Shown here: in pieces, positions 17,419 through 25,197 of the stretch | Layout of the letters: each line of letters starts with the position of its first letter | Position numbering within the stretch: the stretch's first letter is position 1 | Source of the DNA: an uncultured Asticcacaulis sp. | Lineage (GTDB): Bacteria > Pseudomonadota > Alphaproteobacteria > Caulobacterales > Caulobacteraceae | Reading direction: 5' to 3' | DNA: 42,432 nucleotides | Assembly: GCA_936940865.1 (NCBI GenBank) | Contig: CAKZJB010000124.1 | Span: forward strand, 1-42,432 | The notes under the pieces: model-generated | The model's input: only the letters and a program-made list of their open reading frames with translations | What the model was told of the DNA's origin: nothing | Databases searched by the model: none | Position numbers and translations under genes: made by a program

Positions 17419-20295
17419 CTAACCGACTTCGAACGCCAGCGACGCCGCCAACAGCCCGTCGGACACGGCCTTCAACTCTGCCTTGCCGGTCCCGCTGCCG
17501 TCCGACTGCACGATAACCTGCGCCCAGCCGTTGAACACGCGGCGCGCCCATGGCGCCGCCGGATGCGTCACGCGGACCGTGCCCCACAGGCTGGTATTGA
17601 CCGAGCGCTCGTAAAGCGTCTGCACGCCACCCTTCGGCGTCTCGAAGACATAGGTCAGGCTGTTGCTGTCGCGTAAATCCGCCGGATCGAGCGTAACGAT
17701 GGAGGCTCCGTCCACGGTTTGCGGCGTCACGCGGTTTCCATTGACATAGACGGTCTGGTTCTGGCCCAGGGTCCCGATAAACAGGGCCACCGTGTCGCCC
17801 GCCGCCATCGCCGGACGCGGAAAGACGCCGCGCAGGACCAACCCCCTGGTTTCGGGCGGCTGTTTCTCGGGCGGCAGCCATTGCGAGGGATCGCGCCATT
17901 GCGAGGTATCGACGGCGGTCCCGGCTTCCGGCCGGTCGCCGGTGCCGTCGACCGCCAGGCTGCGCCACCCCGTGACCGGCAGGAAATCATGGCGGTCGGC
18001 CGGACGGTCCGCCTCATGCGAGGCCGGATCGCCGTTGCCGACGCCGATGATGCGGATCGGGCCCGAGGTTTCGAACCGGACGGCATTTGCCGAGGTTGGC
18101 GCGATGCGCCCCTTGGCGTCCGTGACATTGACCCAGACGACGGCGACGTCGCGGCCATCGGCCTTGAGGCGCGATACGTCGCCGGACAGGCCGACCCTTG
18201 CCGGCGCGCCCGTGGTCTCGACCGTGTCGGTCGCCACGACCTTGCCGCCGGTCAACGCCCTGGCCTCCAGCCGCCCCGGCTTATAGGGCACGCTCCATTG
18301 CGCGTGGCCGTCCTTTTCCAGCGTGCGCCGCCCCAGCGACCGGCCGTCGAGGAACAGCTCGACCGTCCCGGCATTGCTGTAGGCCCACACGTCGATCGCC
18401 CGGCCTTCGCGGCCCGGCCACGTCCAGTGCGGCAGCAGATGGACCATGGGGGCGTCGGTCCAGACGGACTTCAGATACCAGGCCGTGTCCTTGAAGACGC
18501 CGGTGGTGTCCAGCATGCCGAACTGCGACGAGATGGCGGGCCAGCCGAAGGGCGTCGTTTCGCCGCGATAGTCGAAGCCCGTCCAGACGAACATGCCGGC
18601 CATCCATGACCGCGCCTGGACATGCTTCCAGCCTTCTTCGATGCTGAGCGAATTGCCGGGCCGCGCCTCGCGGTCATAGGCGTTGAGATGGCTCGCTGCC
18701 CGGTCGTCGACATAGACGCCGCGCGTGGCGTTGGTCGAGCCCTCTTCCGTCATCACCGCCGGCTTTTCCGGATGGTCGCGATGGAAGGCGTCGACATCGT
18801 GCTGGGCGCCATAGTTGAAGCCGATGACGTCCGCCGCCACCGACACGCCGCGTCCCGAACCGCTGGCCGCCAGGGTCGTGCGCCGCGTCGGATCGAGCCG
18901 ATGGACGATTGTCTGCATCTCAGTCGCCAGGTGCGTGCCGAGATCGGTCCATTCCAGCGACCATTCTTCATTGCCGACCGACCACAGGACGACGCTGGGG
19001 TGATTGCGGTCGCGACGGACCATGCGCTCAAGCTGGCCGCGGATCTCGGGCGTGGTGCCCATCATGCGGTGCTCGTCGATCACCAGCACGCCCAGCCGAT
19101 CGGCGGCGTCGAGTAGTTCCGGCGTCGGCGGATGGTGCGAGCAGCGATAGGCATTGGCGCCGAACGATTTCAGCCGCATAAGCCGCCAGGCCTGTAGGCC
19201 GTCCGGCAGGGCGACGCCGACCCCGGCGTGGTCCTGGTGGTTGTTGGTGCCCTTCAGCTTTATGTTGCGGCCGTTGAGAAGGAAGCCCTTGTCCTTGTCG
19301 AAGACCACCGTGCGGATGCCGAAGGCCGTATCGTAGTGGTCGGCGGGGATGCCGCCGCGCAGCACCGTGGTGCGCAGGCGGTAAAGCGCCGGATCGTCGG
19401 TCGACCACAGATGCGGCCGCTCGACACCGAGCGTCGCGGCGACCGTCTGGCTGCCGTCCGCTTCCGCGGCGCCGGTGACCTCACCGGACGCAACGCGCTG
19501 GCCGTCGGGCGCGAAGATCTCGTGCCGCACAGTAAAGGCGGCGTTGGAATCGCCGTCATTGTCCACCGTGACGTCGATATCGACCCGCGCCGTGTCGCCC
19601 TCGACCGTGGTGCGCACGAAGGTGCCCCACTGCGCCACGTGCAGCGGGTCGGTGACCGTCAGCCAGACGTGGCGGTAGATGCCGGCGCCTTCATAGAACC
19701 AACCCTCCTCGACCGTCGCATCGGCACGGACGGCGACGGTATTCTTGCCGCCAAAGCTGAGATAGTCGGTGATGTCGTAGGCAAACCCGGAATAGCCGCT
19801 GGGCTCGGTGCCGATATAGTGGCCGTTCACCCAGACGACGCTGTCGCGATAGACGCCGTCGAATTCAAGGCGAACCCGGCGGTCTTTCCACTCCGCGGGC
19901 ACGTCGAGCGCCCGGCGGTACCAGCCGACGCTGTTTTCGGGAAAGCCGTGTCCGATCGCCTTGGAACCGTGATTGGTATTGCCGCGCGCGTCGAAGGGCA
20001 ACTCGACCGCCCAGTCGTGCGGCAGGTCCACCTTACGCCACGGCGCGTCGTTGAAGGCAGGATTGGCCGGGCCGTCGCCGTATCCGGCCTTGGCGAAGAA
20101 GAAGGGCCGCAGGCCATAGCCGAAGTCCTTATCGGGATCCGTGGCGTGACCGTACGCAAAGCGCCAGCCCTTGTCGATATTGAGGCGGGCGCGAACGCTT
20201 GGCCTGGCTTCAGCCGATGCCGTACCTGTCCATCCCGGCAGGAGAGCGGTTGCCCCAAGGGCAGCCCCGAGCTTCAGAACGTGGCGCCTGTCCAT
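17419..20295 (-). CDS. Exported GH2 beta-galactosidase-like enzyme
   Basis: 958-residue enzyme with a Tat-type signal (MDRRHVLKLGAALGATALL, twin Arg at 3-4). It has the GH2 order: sugar-binding jelly roll (about 40-215, DLPHDWAVELPF, GWYRRALDVP), immunoglobulin-like domain (215-335) and TIM barrel (335-600) with KGTNNHQDHAGVG. The acid/base is Glu443 in WSVGNEE and the nucleophile is Glu517 in VMTEEGS. C-terminal beta domains follow (DUF4982-like, about 610-740, and a further sandwich). Length and architecture match large GalA-type beta-galactosidases rather than LacZ. Substrate could be a galactoside of plant polysaccharides. GGGGAG lies 7 nt before ATG 20295. It stands alone between a broken VOC gene and a toxin-antitoxin pair. 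Confidence 0.93.
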   Translation of the reverse strand: MDRRHVLKLGAALGATALLPGWTGTASAEARPSVRARLNIDKGWRFAYGHATDPDKDFGYGLRPFFFAKAGYGDGPANPAFNDAPWRKVDLPHDWAVELPFDARGNTNHGSKAIGHGFPENSVGWYRRALDVPAEWKDRRVRLEFDGVYRDSVVWVNGHYIGTEPSGYSGFAYDITDYLSFGGKNTVAVRADATVEEGWFYEGAGIYRHVWLTVTDPLHVAQWGTFVRTTVEGDTARVDIDVTVDNDGDSNAAFTVRHEIFAPDGQRVASGEVTGAAEADGSQTVAATLGVERPHLWSTDDPALYRLRTTVLRGGIPADHYDTAFGIRTVVFDKDKGFLLNGRNIKLKGTNNHQDHAGVGVALPDGLQAWRLMRLKSFGANAYRCSHHPPTPELLDAADRLGVLVIDEHRMMGTTPEIRGQLERMVRRDRNHPSVVLWSVGNEEWSLEWTDLGTHLATEMQTIVHRLDPTRRTTLAASGSGRGVSVAADVIGFNYGAQHDVDAFHRDHPEKPAVMTEEGSTNATRGVYVDDRAASHLNAYDREARPGNSLSIEEGWKHVQARSWMAGMFVWTGFDYRGETTPFGWPAISSQFGMLDTTGVFKDTAWYLKSVWTDAPMVHLLPHWTWPGREGRAIDVWAYSNAGTVELFLDGRSLGRRTLEKDGHAQWSVPYKPGRLEARALTGGKVVATDTVETTGAPARVGLSGDVSRLKADGRDVAVVWVNVTDAKGRIAPTSANAVRFETSGPIRIIGVGNGDPASHEADRPADRHDFLPVTGWRSLAVDGTGDRPEAGTAVDTSQWRDPSQWLPPEKQPPETRGLVLRGVFPRPAMAAGDTVALFIGTLGQNQTVYVNGNRVTPQTVDGASIVTLDPADLRDSNSLTYVFETPKGGVQTLYERSVNTSLWGTVRVTHPAAPWARRVFNGWAQVIVQSDGSGTGKAELKAVSDGLLAASLAFEVG

Positions 20296-20375
20296 GACGA
20301 TCTCCCCATTTACGATTTCGTTTTGGAGAATTTAAGCGGCCGATTCCGGCAAAAGGCAATGGTTTTATAATATAA

Positions 20376-20843
20376 TTACGCAAACCGCGGGTCATAAAGC
20401 CACCGCCGCACCTTCGACGCCATTATCCCGGCCGAATCGCGATGGGCGGGATTGACCAGCACGTTGAATTCCTCGGGCACCACCACCGATGGCACGCGCA
20501 GCAGGGCCGACCGGCCTTCTCTCGCCCACTGCGTTCCATAGTCGATGCTGACCTTGCCCGCCGGCAGGGCGTCCCAGCCGACATCTCCCGGAAACACCTC
20601 CGCCGCCGCCCAGGCACTATCGGGGATATCGATGCGCACCAGGTAGCGGTTGAAAGGCAGGCCGACCGCCTTGGTGTGCACCAAGGTCTCGAGACACGCC
20701 AGGGCAATGGTTTCGGAGGCATAGAGCATGGCGATGCCCGCCGGATTCCACCGCCCGCCCGTCGTCTTTGCCCCCGCGCCGCTGAGGTCGTCCGCCGTAT
20801 AGGCCGGCGTATCCGTGGCGATCCGCCAAACCGATTTCGTCAC
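20376..20843 (-). CDS. RES-domain toxin
   Basis: 155-residue RES-family toxin. The start MTKSVWRIATDTPAYTADDLSGAGAKTTGGRWNPAG and ALACLETLVH are hallmarks: the Arg in GGRWN, the Tyr in MLYAS and the Glu in SETIAL are the conserved polar residues of the NAD-binding pocket. Known RES toxins deplete NAD+ or ADP-ribosylate a target; that activity is inferred from family. The start overlaps the antitoxin stop by 4 nt (ATGA), which indicates coupled translation. Confidence 0.92.
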   Translation of the reverse strand: MTKSVWRIATDTPAYTADDLSGAGAKTTGGRWNPAGIAMLYASETIALACLETLVHTKAVGLPFNRYLVRIDIPDSAWAAAEVFPGDVGWDALPAGKVSIDYGTQWAREGRSALLRVPSVVVPEEFNVLVNPAHRDSAGIMASKVRRWLYDPRFA

Positions 20844-21385
20844 GCGTAGGCGCCGCTTTCCATTTGCGACAGCAGGCGCGACACGATCCCCTGCCCTTCC
20901 ATGGTGTCCATCAAATCGACAGGCCGCGCCCCGTTCAGCGCCGGCACGGGTTCAAGCAGCCAGGACGCCGTCCAGCGCGCCGCATCGAAACCGGGGGCAT
21001 CTCCCGCCATCGACTGGACCTGGCCGATCAGCCGCGCCATGCCGATGACGCGCTCGCTGTCTTCGGACGACAGGTTGGCGTCTTCCTTGATCTTGCGCGA
21101 CAGGGTGGCCGGCGACAGACGCAGGCTTTTCAGCAAGTCGCCCGACGCGATGGGAATGGCTTCGAACATGTCGCGGACGGCCGCCGCGGGCACGCCATTG
21201 CGGATCATCTCGACGCGCTCATACGGATCGGCACGGAAGATATCGGCATAGGCGACGGCGGCATTCCTGGGAAAATCGTGGATGAAGGCGGTGCTGCTTT
21301 CATGAACGCTGGTCTGTCCCGAGGGCCGGTCCGCCGTTTCAAACCGTCCGTCTGCCGCAAGCCTTTTCGCAGTCCTGGCCATCAT
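20840..21385 (-). CDS. Xre/MbcA/ParS-type antitoxin
   Basis: 181-residue antitoxin paired with the RES toxin. The middle holds an Xre-like helix-turn-helix (about residues 75-105, FEAIPIASGDLLKSLRLSPATLSRKIKED). The C-terminal DUF2384-type domain (LSSEDSERVIGMARLIGQVQ, then FDAARWTASWLLEPVPALNGARPVDLMDT) would bind and block the toxin. ATG 21385 is preceded by GGGAGG; a second ATG follows immediately at 21382. The frame is open further upstream, but that stretch crosses the AT-rich promoter. An inverted repeat upstream suggests self-repression. Confidence 0.92.
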   Translation of the reverse strand: MMARTAKRLAADGRFETADRPSGQTSVHESSTAFIHDFPRNAAVAYADIFRADPYERVEMIRNGVPAAAVRDMFEAIPIASGDLLKSLRLSPATLSRKIKEDANLSSEDSERVIGMARLIGQVQSMAGDAPGFDAARWTASWLLEPVPALNGARPVDLMDTMEGQGIVSRLLSQMESGAYA

Positions 21386-21417
21386 GACCTCCCTTTCCGA
21401 AGGCCAATATAACACTA

Positions 21418-21442
21418 AAATGGAAATTTAAAATATCCATTT
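21418..21442. promoter_or_regulatory. Operator-like inverted repeat before the RES/Xre pair
   Basis: AAATGGA (21418-21424) and TCCATTT (21436-21442) form a perfect 7-bp inverted repeat in an AT-rich stretch. On the minus strand a possible -10 box TATATT lies just downstream (about 21405-21410). The position suits binding by the Xre antitoxin to its own promoter. Confidence 0.45.
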
Positions 21443-21448
21443 AAAAAT

Positions 21449-22744
21449 TTACCCCGGAAATTTCACCGTCCACCGGGCATAGGCGTCCAGCGCCTTCTGC
21501 GGCGTCGTGTTGTACCAGGAATAGCCGTTCCTGCGTTCGGCGCTGATCTCCATCATGTCGTCGTGGATGGACTTGTCGCGGTCGCCGAAGATCGGCTTGC
21601 CGGTCGTCAGGTCGTAATAGCGCGCCCACAACAGCGGCGCGCCCGGCTCAGCCTGAAGATGGCGGCCCGACGCATCACGCACCAGCGCGACGTCATGCAG
21701 TGCATTGTCCTTCAGCCACTGCACCCCGGCGCGGATCGAGACCTTGACCTCAGGCGAAGGGTTGTCCAGCCGCATCAGGTAGACCAGCAGGGTGGCGCTT
21801 TCGGCCGCCGACAGCGCCGGCGGCTCGAAATTGCGCGCCGACACGGGTTCCAGCGTCAAGGCATCGTGCTGCTGCCCCCAGACGGTCAGCTTGCCGTTTA
21901 TGCGCACCTGGCTTTTCAGCACGACATCCAGCGCCCTGGCGTCGGCCCCGACCGCCGCGCCGCGCACGTCCTGAGGCACGAAGGCATAGTCGCCCTCGCC
22001 GCCCGCCACATCCTTCAGAAACGAGACGATGTTGTCGAGCGCGTCGTCGTTATAGGTGATGGCGTCGTGATAGCCGCCTTCCAGCGGATAGACCTGCGGC
22101 CAGCCGCCGTTGGGATATTGCGCCGCCAGCGTATACCGGATGCCGCGCAGCAGGCTCCGGCGCCAGGCATCGCCTTCGGGACCGGGCGCCGCCGCTTGGA
22201 CACGCGCCAGGAAGCGCAGTTCGGTGATGGTGGCGTCATTGTCGAAGGTGCCGACATAATGCCAGCTCATGTCCGCGAAATCGAAATCCGACGGTCCGCC
22301 ATGGGCGGCGGCGGTCTGCGCCACATAGGCCTGGCCTTTCTGGCGGACGGCTCCGTCGCGCGGCGCATTCTTGCCCCAGCCGCCGGCCGGGGTCTGGAAG
22401 CTGACGACGACGTCGGCGACATGGCGCGCCTCCGGCGTCGCATACCATGCCGCATCGCGGTCGAGCGGCATGGATTTCTGCGCATTGCCTTCCGATACCG
22501 GCGCGGGAACGGCGCCGAGGGTGTTGCGCTCGGCATCCAGCGCGGCGTGATCGGCCGCCTTCGCCGCTTCAGACACCTTGAGGTAGTCGGCCCAGGCACC
22601 GGCCTGCGGCCCGGCATATTGCCGAATGCGCTCCGGCGACAGCTTCGGCGCCGGCACGTTCTGGCCGACCACGGCGGCGCCGGCAGGCCCGGACAGGAGC
22701 AAAACCGCCAGTACGGCGCGGGACACGATTATATTGACCTTCAT
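21449..22744 (-). CDS. pelA: Secreted PL10 pectate lyase
   Basis: 431-residue preprotein with a signal peptide (MKVNIIVSRAVLAVLLLSGPAGA, cleavage about 23). Characteristic PL10 segments include VVSFQTPAGGWGKN (about 130), SWHYVGTFDNDATITELRFLARV (about 160-185), AAQYPNGGWPQVYPLEGGYHDAITYNDDALDNIV (about 205-240), and the late LLWARYYDLTTGKPIFGDRDKSI and YSWYNTTPQKALDAYARW. Pectate lyases cleave polygalacturonate by beta-elimination with calcium. ATG 22744 has GGGGAA upstream and starts the signal peptide; the upstream in-frame ATG at 22795 adds an unlikely MPETARRGMVGKNPGNA. No other pectin genes are adjacent. Confidence 0.92.
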   Translation of the reverse strand: MKVNIIVSRAVLAVLLLSGPAGAAVVGQNVPAPKLSPERIRQYAGPQAGAWADYLKVSEAAKAADHAALDAERNTLGAVPAPVSEGNAQKSMPLDRDAAWYATPEARHVADVVVSFQTPAGGWGKNAPRDGAVRQKGQAYVAQTAAAHGGPSDFDFADMSWHYVGTFDNDATITELRFLARVQAAAPGPEGDAWRRSLLRGIRYTLAAQYPNGGWPQVYPLEGGYHDAITYNDDALDNIVSFLKDVAGGEGDYAFVPQDVRGAAVGADARALDVVLKSQVRINGKLTVWGQQHDALTLEPVSARNFEPPALSAAESATLLVYLMRLDNPSPEVKVSIRAGVQWLKDNALHDVALVRDASGRHLQAEPGAPLLWARYYDLTTGKPIFGDRDKSIHDDMMEISAERRNGYSWYNTTPQKALDAYARWTVKFPG

Positions 22745-22878
22745 GGCATTCCCCGGATTTTTGCCGACCATGCCACGGCGCGCCGTCTCGGGCAATCAAA
22801 ATGACACCGGTAGCACAGCCTTTCTGCAGATGCCGGAACAGCGCCGGGCGGCCAGGCTCACGGCAGCCATCACACAGC

Positions 22879-22907
22879 AAAAAGGCGCGGGAGCGAACTC
22901 CGGCGCC
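22879..22907 (-). terminator. Intrinsic terminator after the Flp pilin gene
   Basis: On the minus strand a 10-bp stem with one mismatch (arms 22898-22907 and 22884-22893, tetraloop) is followed by TTTTT (22883-22879). It lies about 60 nt beyond the pilin stop. Confidence 0.75.
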
Positions 22908-22967
22908 TTTCCTCCAGGGACCTCCGGCAGAGATTAGAGACCGTTGCCGTACCGGTCTTTACGCCGC

Positions 22968-23138
22968 CTAGCTGCCCTTAACGGCGGCGGCGACGGTATT
23001 CATCGTGCCCGACAGATTTTTGCCGAGCGTGCCAAGGATGCCGATCAGGACGACGGCGATCAGAGCCGCGATCAGGCCGTATTCGATGGCGGTGGCGCCG
23101 GACTCATCACGCATGAACTGGGTAATCAGGGGCTTCAT
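22968..23138 (-). CDS. Flp-type pilin
   Basis: 56-residue Flp/Fap pilin. The sequence MKPLITQFMRDESGATAIEYGLIAALIAVVLIGILGTLG shows a leader, the G-ATAIEYGLI processing site (cleavage after Gly14, giving an N-terminal Ala with Glu at position 5) and the hydrophobic assembly helix. Such pilins are cut by a TadV-type peptidase and assembled by the Tad apparatus. No tad or cpa genes are in the window, so this copy is distant from its assembly machinery or is an extra pilin. GGAGG lies 4 nt before ATG 23138. A terminator follows, so the gene is monocistronic. Two 17-bp direct repeats upstream may control it. Confidence 0.93.
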   Translation of the reverse strand: MKPLITQFMRDESGATAIEYGLIAALIAVVLIGILGTLGKNLSGTMNTVAAAVKGS

Positions 23139-23160
23139 AAGACCTCCAGGTCGGTTGGTT

Positions 23161-23210
23161 GCGGCACTAAAATACCGCTCAAATCGTAAAGTAGCGGCAA
23201 AGAAATACCG
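23161..23210. promoter_or_regulatory. Direct repeats upstream of the Flp pilin gene
   Basis: GCGGCACTAAAATACCG (23161-23177) and GCGGCAAAGAAATACCG (23194-23210) agree at 14 of 17 positions. They are spaced 33 nt apart start to start, about three helical turns. They lie 23-72 nt before the pilin ATG, a typical place for an activator or repressor that binds direct repeats. Confidence 0.45.
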
Positions 23211-23401
23211 TGAATCGGCAACTTTTGATTGCGCCGCCAATGCAAACGCTTGCACCGTTACACAGCTTGAGATTGCGATATGTCGCAAAACCGTTGCATT
23301 CGTTAATTGCGCCCCGACCGTCGAAGCGGTAGCATAAAACCACGTCCCGACAGCGATTACGTGACGGCCCCGGCCGGCACCGGGAACATACCGGACGGCA
23401 C

Positions 23402-23536
23402 ATGCCGACGGTCATAAAGACTGACTGTCGGCATTAATCTTTTTCAGCTCGAACGCCGCATGAGCCCTCGCACTCGCCCGGGCGCGCAGGCGCGCTTGCC
23501 AGCGGCGATCGCGTTAAAGCCAACCGCCATTGGTAT
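23402..23536 (+). repeat. Dispersed structured repeat, copy 1
   Basis: A 135-bp element whose counterpart lies at 29708-29819 on the other strand. It begins with a hairpin: ATGCCGACGGTCA (23402-23414) pairs with TGACTGTCGGCAT (23422-23434) at 12 of 13, with loop TAAAGAC. A conserved body CTTTTTCAGCTCGAACGCC and GCATGAGCC follows, then a GC-rich variable middle, and it ends GCCAACCGCCATTGGTAT (23519-23536). Copy 2 matches the hairpin, body and end closely and differs mainly by deletion of about 20 bp in the middle. The shared structure suggests a REP or MITE-like family. Confidence 0.75.
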
Positions 23537-23770
23537 CATATGGCGGTGGCGTGTGCGGTCTTTTCGTCACCCACGATGCGGCAACAGCATATTTCAAAGC
23601 AACCTTTGGTTCACCTGCCAGAGACAGGCGCGGACAATGCTAACCGTCTGATTTGGCGCAATTCCGTGTCCCGAACCGCCATCACTTTGGTGAAAAAATG
23701 GTGGACACGGCGCAAGATGACAAAAATGACACACTCATAGTTGCTCCAGAAGGACAATAGGACCAGCCCG

Positions 23771-23797
23771 TTGACTTGCGTGCCGAATATTGGTCAA
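23771..23797. promoter_or_regulatory. TTGAC-N17-GTCAA site before barrel gene 1
   Basis: TTGAC and GTCAA half sites, 22 bp centre to centre (two helical turns), lie 32 nt before the start of the first barrel gene. The same block, with a similar interior (GAATAYTGG), occurs before the second barrel gene at 24531-24557. The downstream leader (GCTCCAC-AGCACCAGAGGGGGTT) is also shared. Confidence 0.5.
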
Positions 23798-23828
23798 CCC
23801 GCGCTCCACCAGCACCAGAGGGGGTTAA

Positions 23829-24377
23829 ATGCCTAAGTCCTTGATTCTTTCCGCCATCGCCATTTCCACGCTTGCCTTCGCCGTCTCGGCCAACGCCGAA
23901 ACCGCCAAGCCGGCCGCCAGCGCGTCCGACAACTATTTCGAAGTCGGCGGCGGCGCTGCCCGTGTCAGCGGCGAAAACTTCGGTACCGTCAACTTCACCC
24001 TGGGCAAGACGCTGAATCAGTCGTTCGCCGCTGAACTCGAAGGCCAGGTCGGCGTCACCAGCAAAAGCTATTACTACGGCGGCAACAAGGTGAAGGCGCA
24101 GGTCGACTACGCCCTCGCCGCCTATGCCGTGGGTACGCTGCCCGTGTCCGCGGACACCGACCTGATCGGCCGCGTCGGCTACATGACGGCCGAAGCCAAG
24201 GTCGCCGCCAGCGGCGCATCCGCCACGGACATGGAATTCGGCCCGGCCTACGGCGTCGGCATCCGCTACTTCCCGAAGGGCGGCGATGCCGGCGTGCGCT
24301 TCGACATCACGCACTTCGATCTCAGCCATGACCTGAACGGCGACCTCTATCAGGTTTCCTACATCCGCCGCTTCTGA
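23829..24377 (+). CDS. Outer-membrane beta-barrel protein, copy 1
   Basis: 182-residue preprotein with a signal peptide (MPKSLILSAIAISTLAFAVSANA, cleavage about 23). The mature part alternates polar and hydrophobic residues in strand-length runs (YFEVGGGAARVSG, FGTVNFTLGKTL, FAAELEGQVGVTS, YALAAYAVGTLPV, LIGRVGYMTAEAKV, FGPAYGVGIRYFP). It ends in DLYQVSYIRRF; the C-terminal Phe is the usual recognition end for outer-membrane barrel insertion. About eight strands fit an OmpA or opacity-type small barrel. GAGGGGG lies just before ATG 23829. The tandem copy at 24591 is about 80 percent identical, so the pair arose by duplication. Function is unknown. Confidence 0.75.
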   Translation: MPKSLILSAIAISTLAFAVSANAETAKPAASASDNYFEVGGGAARVSGENFGTVNFTLGKTLNQSFAAELEGQVGVTSKSYYYGGNKVKAQVDYALAAYAVGTLPVSADTDLIGRVGYMTAEAKVAASGASATDMEFGPAYGVGIRYFPKGGDAGVRFDITHFDLSHDLNGDLYQVSYIRRF

Positions 24378-24401
24378 CCCAAGTACAAAAGAGTATTTTT
24401 G

Positions 24402-24432
24402 GGCTCCGGACCATCCATCCGGAGCCAATTTT
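24402..24432 (+). terminator. Intrinsic terminator between the barrel genes
   Basis: GGCTCCGGA (24402-24410) pairs perfectly with TCCGGAGCC (24418-24426), followed by AATTTT. It lies 24 nt after the first barrel gene, so the two copies are probably separate transcripts. Confidence 0.75.
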
Positions 24433-24530
24433 GCGTTCACAAAAGCATATTCAAAAGAAACCAAGTCAAAAATATATGACCAAAATGACACATAGCGTGT
24501 CTGTTACGACAAAACAACGGAACGGGGACA

Positions 24531-24557
24531 TTGACTCTGCGGCGGAATACTGGTCAA
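24531..24557. promoter_or_regulatory. TTGAC-N17-GTCAA site before barrel gene 2
   Basis: Second copy of the block at 23771-23797, 34 nt before the second barrel gene. Further upstream both genes also share ATGAC-AAAATGACACA (23717-23733 and 24476-24492). The duplication therefore included the promoter. Confidence 0.5.
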
Positions 24558-24590
24558 TCACTCGCTCCACTAGCACCAGAGGGGGTTTAT

Positions 24591-25136
24591 ATGCCTAAGT
24601 CCTTACTTCTTTCCGCCATTGCCGTTTCCGCTCTCGCCTTCGCCGTGTCGGCCAATGCCGAAACCGCCAAGCCGGCCGCCACGTCCGGCAACTATTTCGA
24701 AGTCGGCGGCGCGGCCGCCCGCGTCAGCGGTGAAAACTTCGGGACCGTCAACTTCACCCTGGGCAAGACGCTGAACCGTTCGGTCGCCGTCGAAGTCGAA
24801 GGCCAGGTCGGCGTCACCAGCAAGGACTACAACTACGGCGGCTACAACGTGAAGCTGAAGGTCGACTACGCCCTTGCCGGCTACGTCGTCGGCACCCTGC
24901 CGGTCGGACCGAACACCGACCTGCTGGGCCGCGTCGGCTACATGCACGCCCAGGTCAAGGCCTCGGTGGGCGGCGCCTCGGGCACCGACGCCGAATCCGG
25001 TCCGGCCTACGGCGTCGGCCTGCGCTACTTCCCGAAGGGCGGCAATGCCGGCGTTCGCTTCGACATCACGCACTTCGACCTGAGCCACGACCTGAACGGC
25101 GACCTGTATCAGGTTTCCTACATCCGCCGCTTCTAA
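24591..25136 (+). CDS. Outer-membrane beta-barrel protein, copy 2
   Basis: 181-residue preprotein and tandem paralogue of the protein at 23829. The signal peptide (MPKSLLLSAIAVSALAFAVSANA) and the C-terminal 30 residues (VRFDITHFDLSHDLNGDLYQ onward to RRF) are nearly identical. Differences concentrate in the strands and loops of the middle (VAVEVEGQVGVTSKDYNYGGYNVKLKV, MHAQVKASVGGASGTDAES), which suggests divergence of surface loops. ATG 24591 is set by comparison with copy 1 and by the upstream GAGGGGG; the in-frame ATG at 24531 lies in the shared promoter and is rejected. Confidence 0.75.
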   Translation: MPKSLLLSAIAVSALAFAVSANAETAKPAATSGNYFEVGGAAARVSGENFGTVNFTLGKTLNRSVAVEVEGQVGVTSKDYNYGGYNVKLKVDYALAGYVVGTLPVGPNTDLLGRVGYMHAQVKASVGGASGTDAESGPAYGVGLRYFPKGGNAGVRFDITHFDLSHDLNGDLYQVSYIRRF

Positions 25137-25165
25137 ATACAGGGGCCGTCAGGCGCCCTTGTACG

Positions 25166-25197
25166 GCCCCCGGAGTTCGCTCCGGGGGCTTTTGTTT
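25166..25197 (+). terminator. Intrinsic terminator after barrel gene 2
   Basis: A perfect 10-bp stem GCCCCCGGAG (25166-25175) with CTCCGGGGGC (25180-25189) around a TTCG tetraloop is followed by TTTTGTTT. It abuts the convergent GGDEF gene. Confidence 0.88.

Larger units (their letters stand above)
23139..23828. other. Long intergenic region with pilin promoter and repeat element
   Basis: About 690 nt without a convincing gene. It contains the direct repeats ahead of the pilin gene (23161-23210), one copy of a dispersed structured repeat (23402-23536), and the promoter of the first barrel gene (from about 23717). The stretch 23540-23716 has no feature I can name. Confidence 0.5.
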
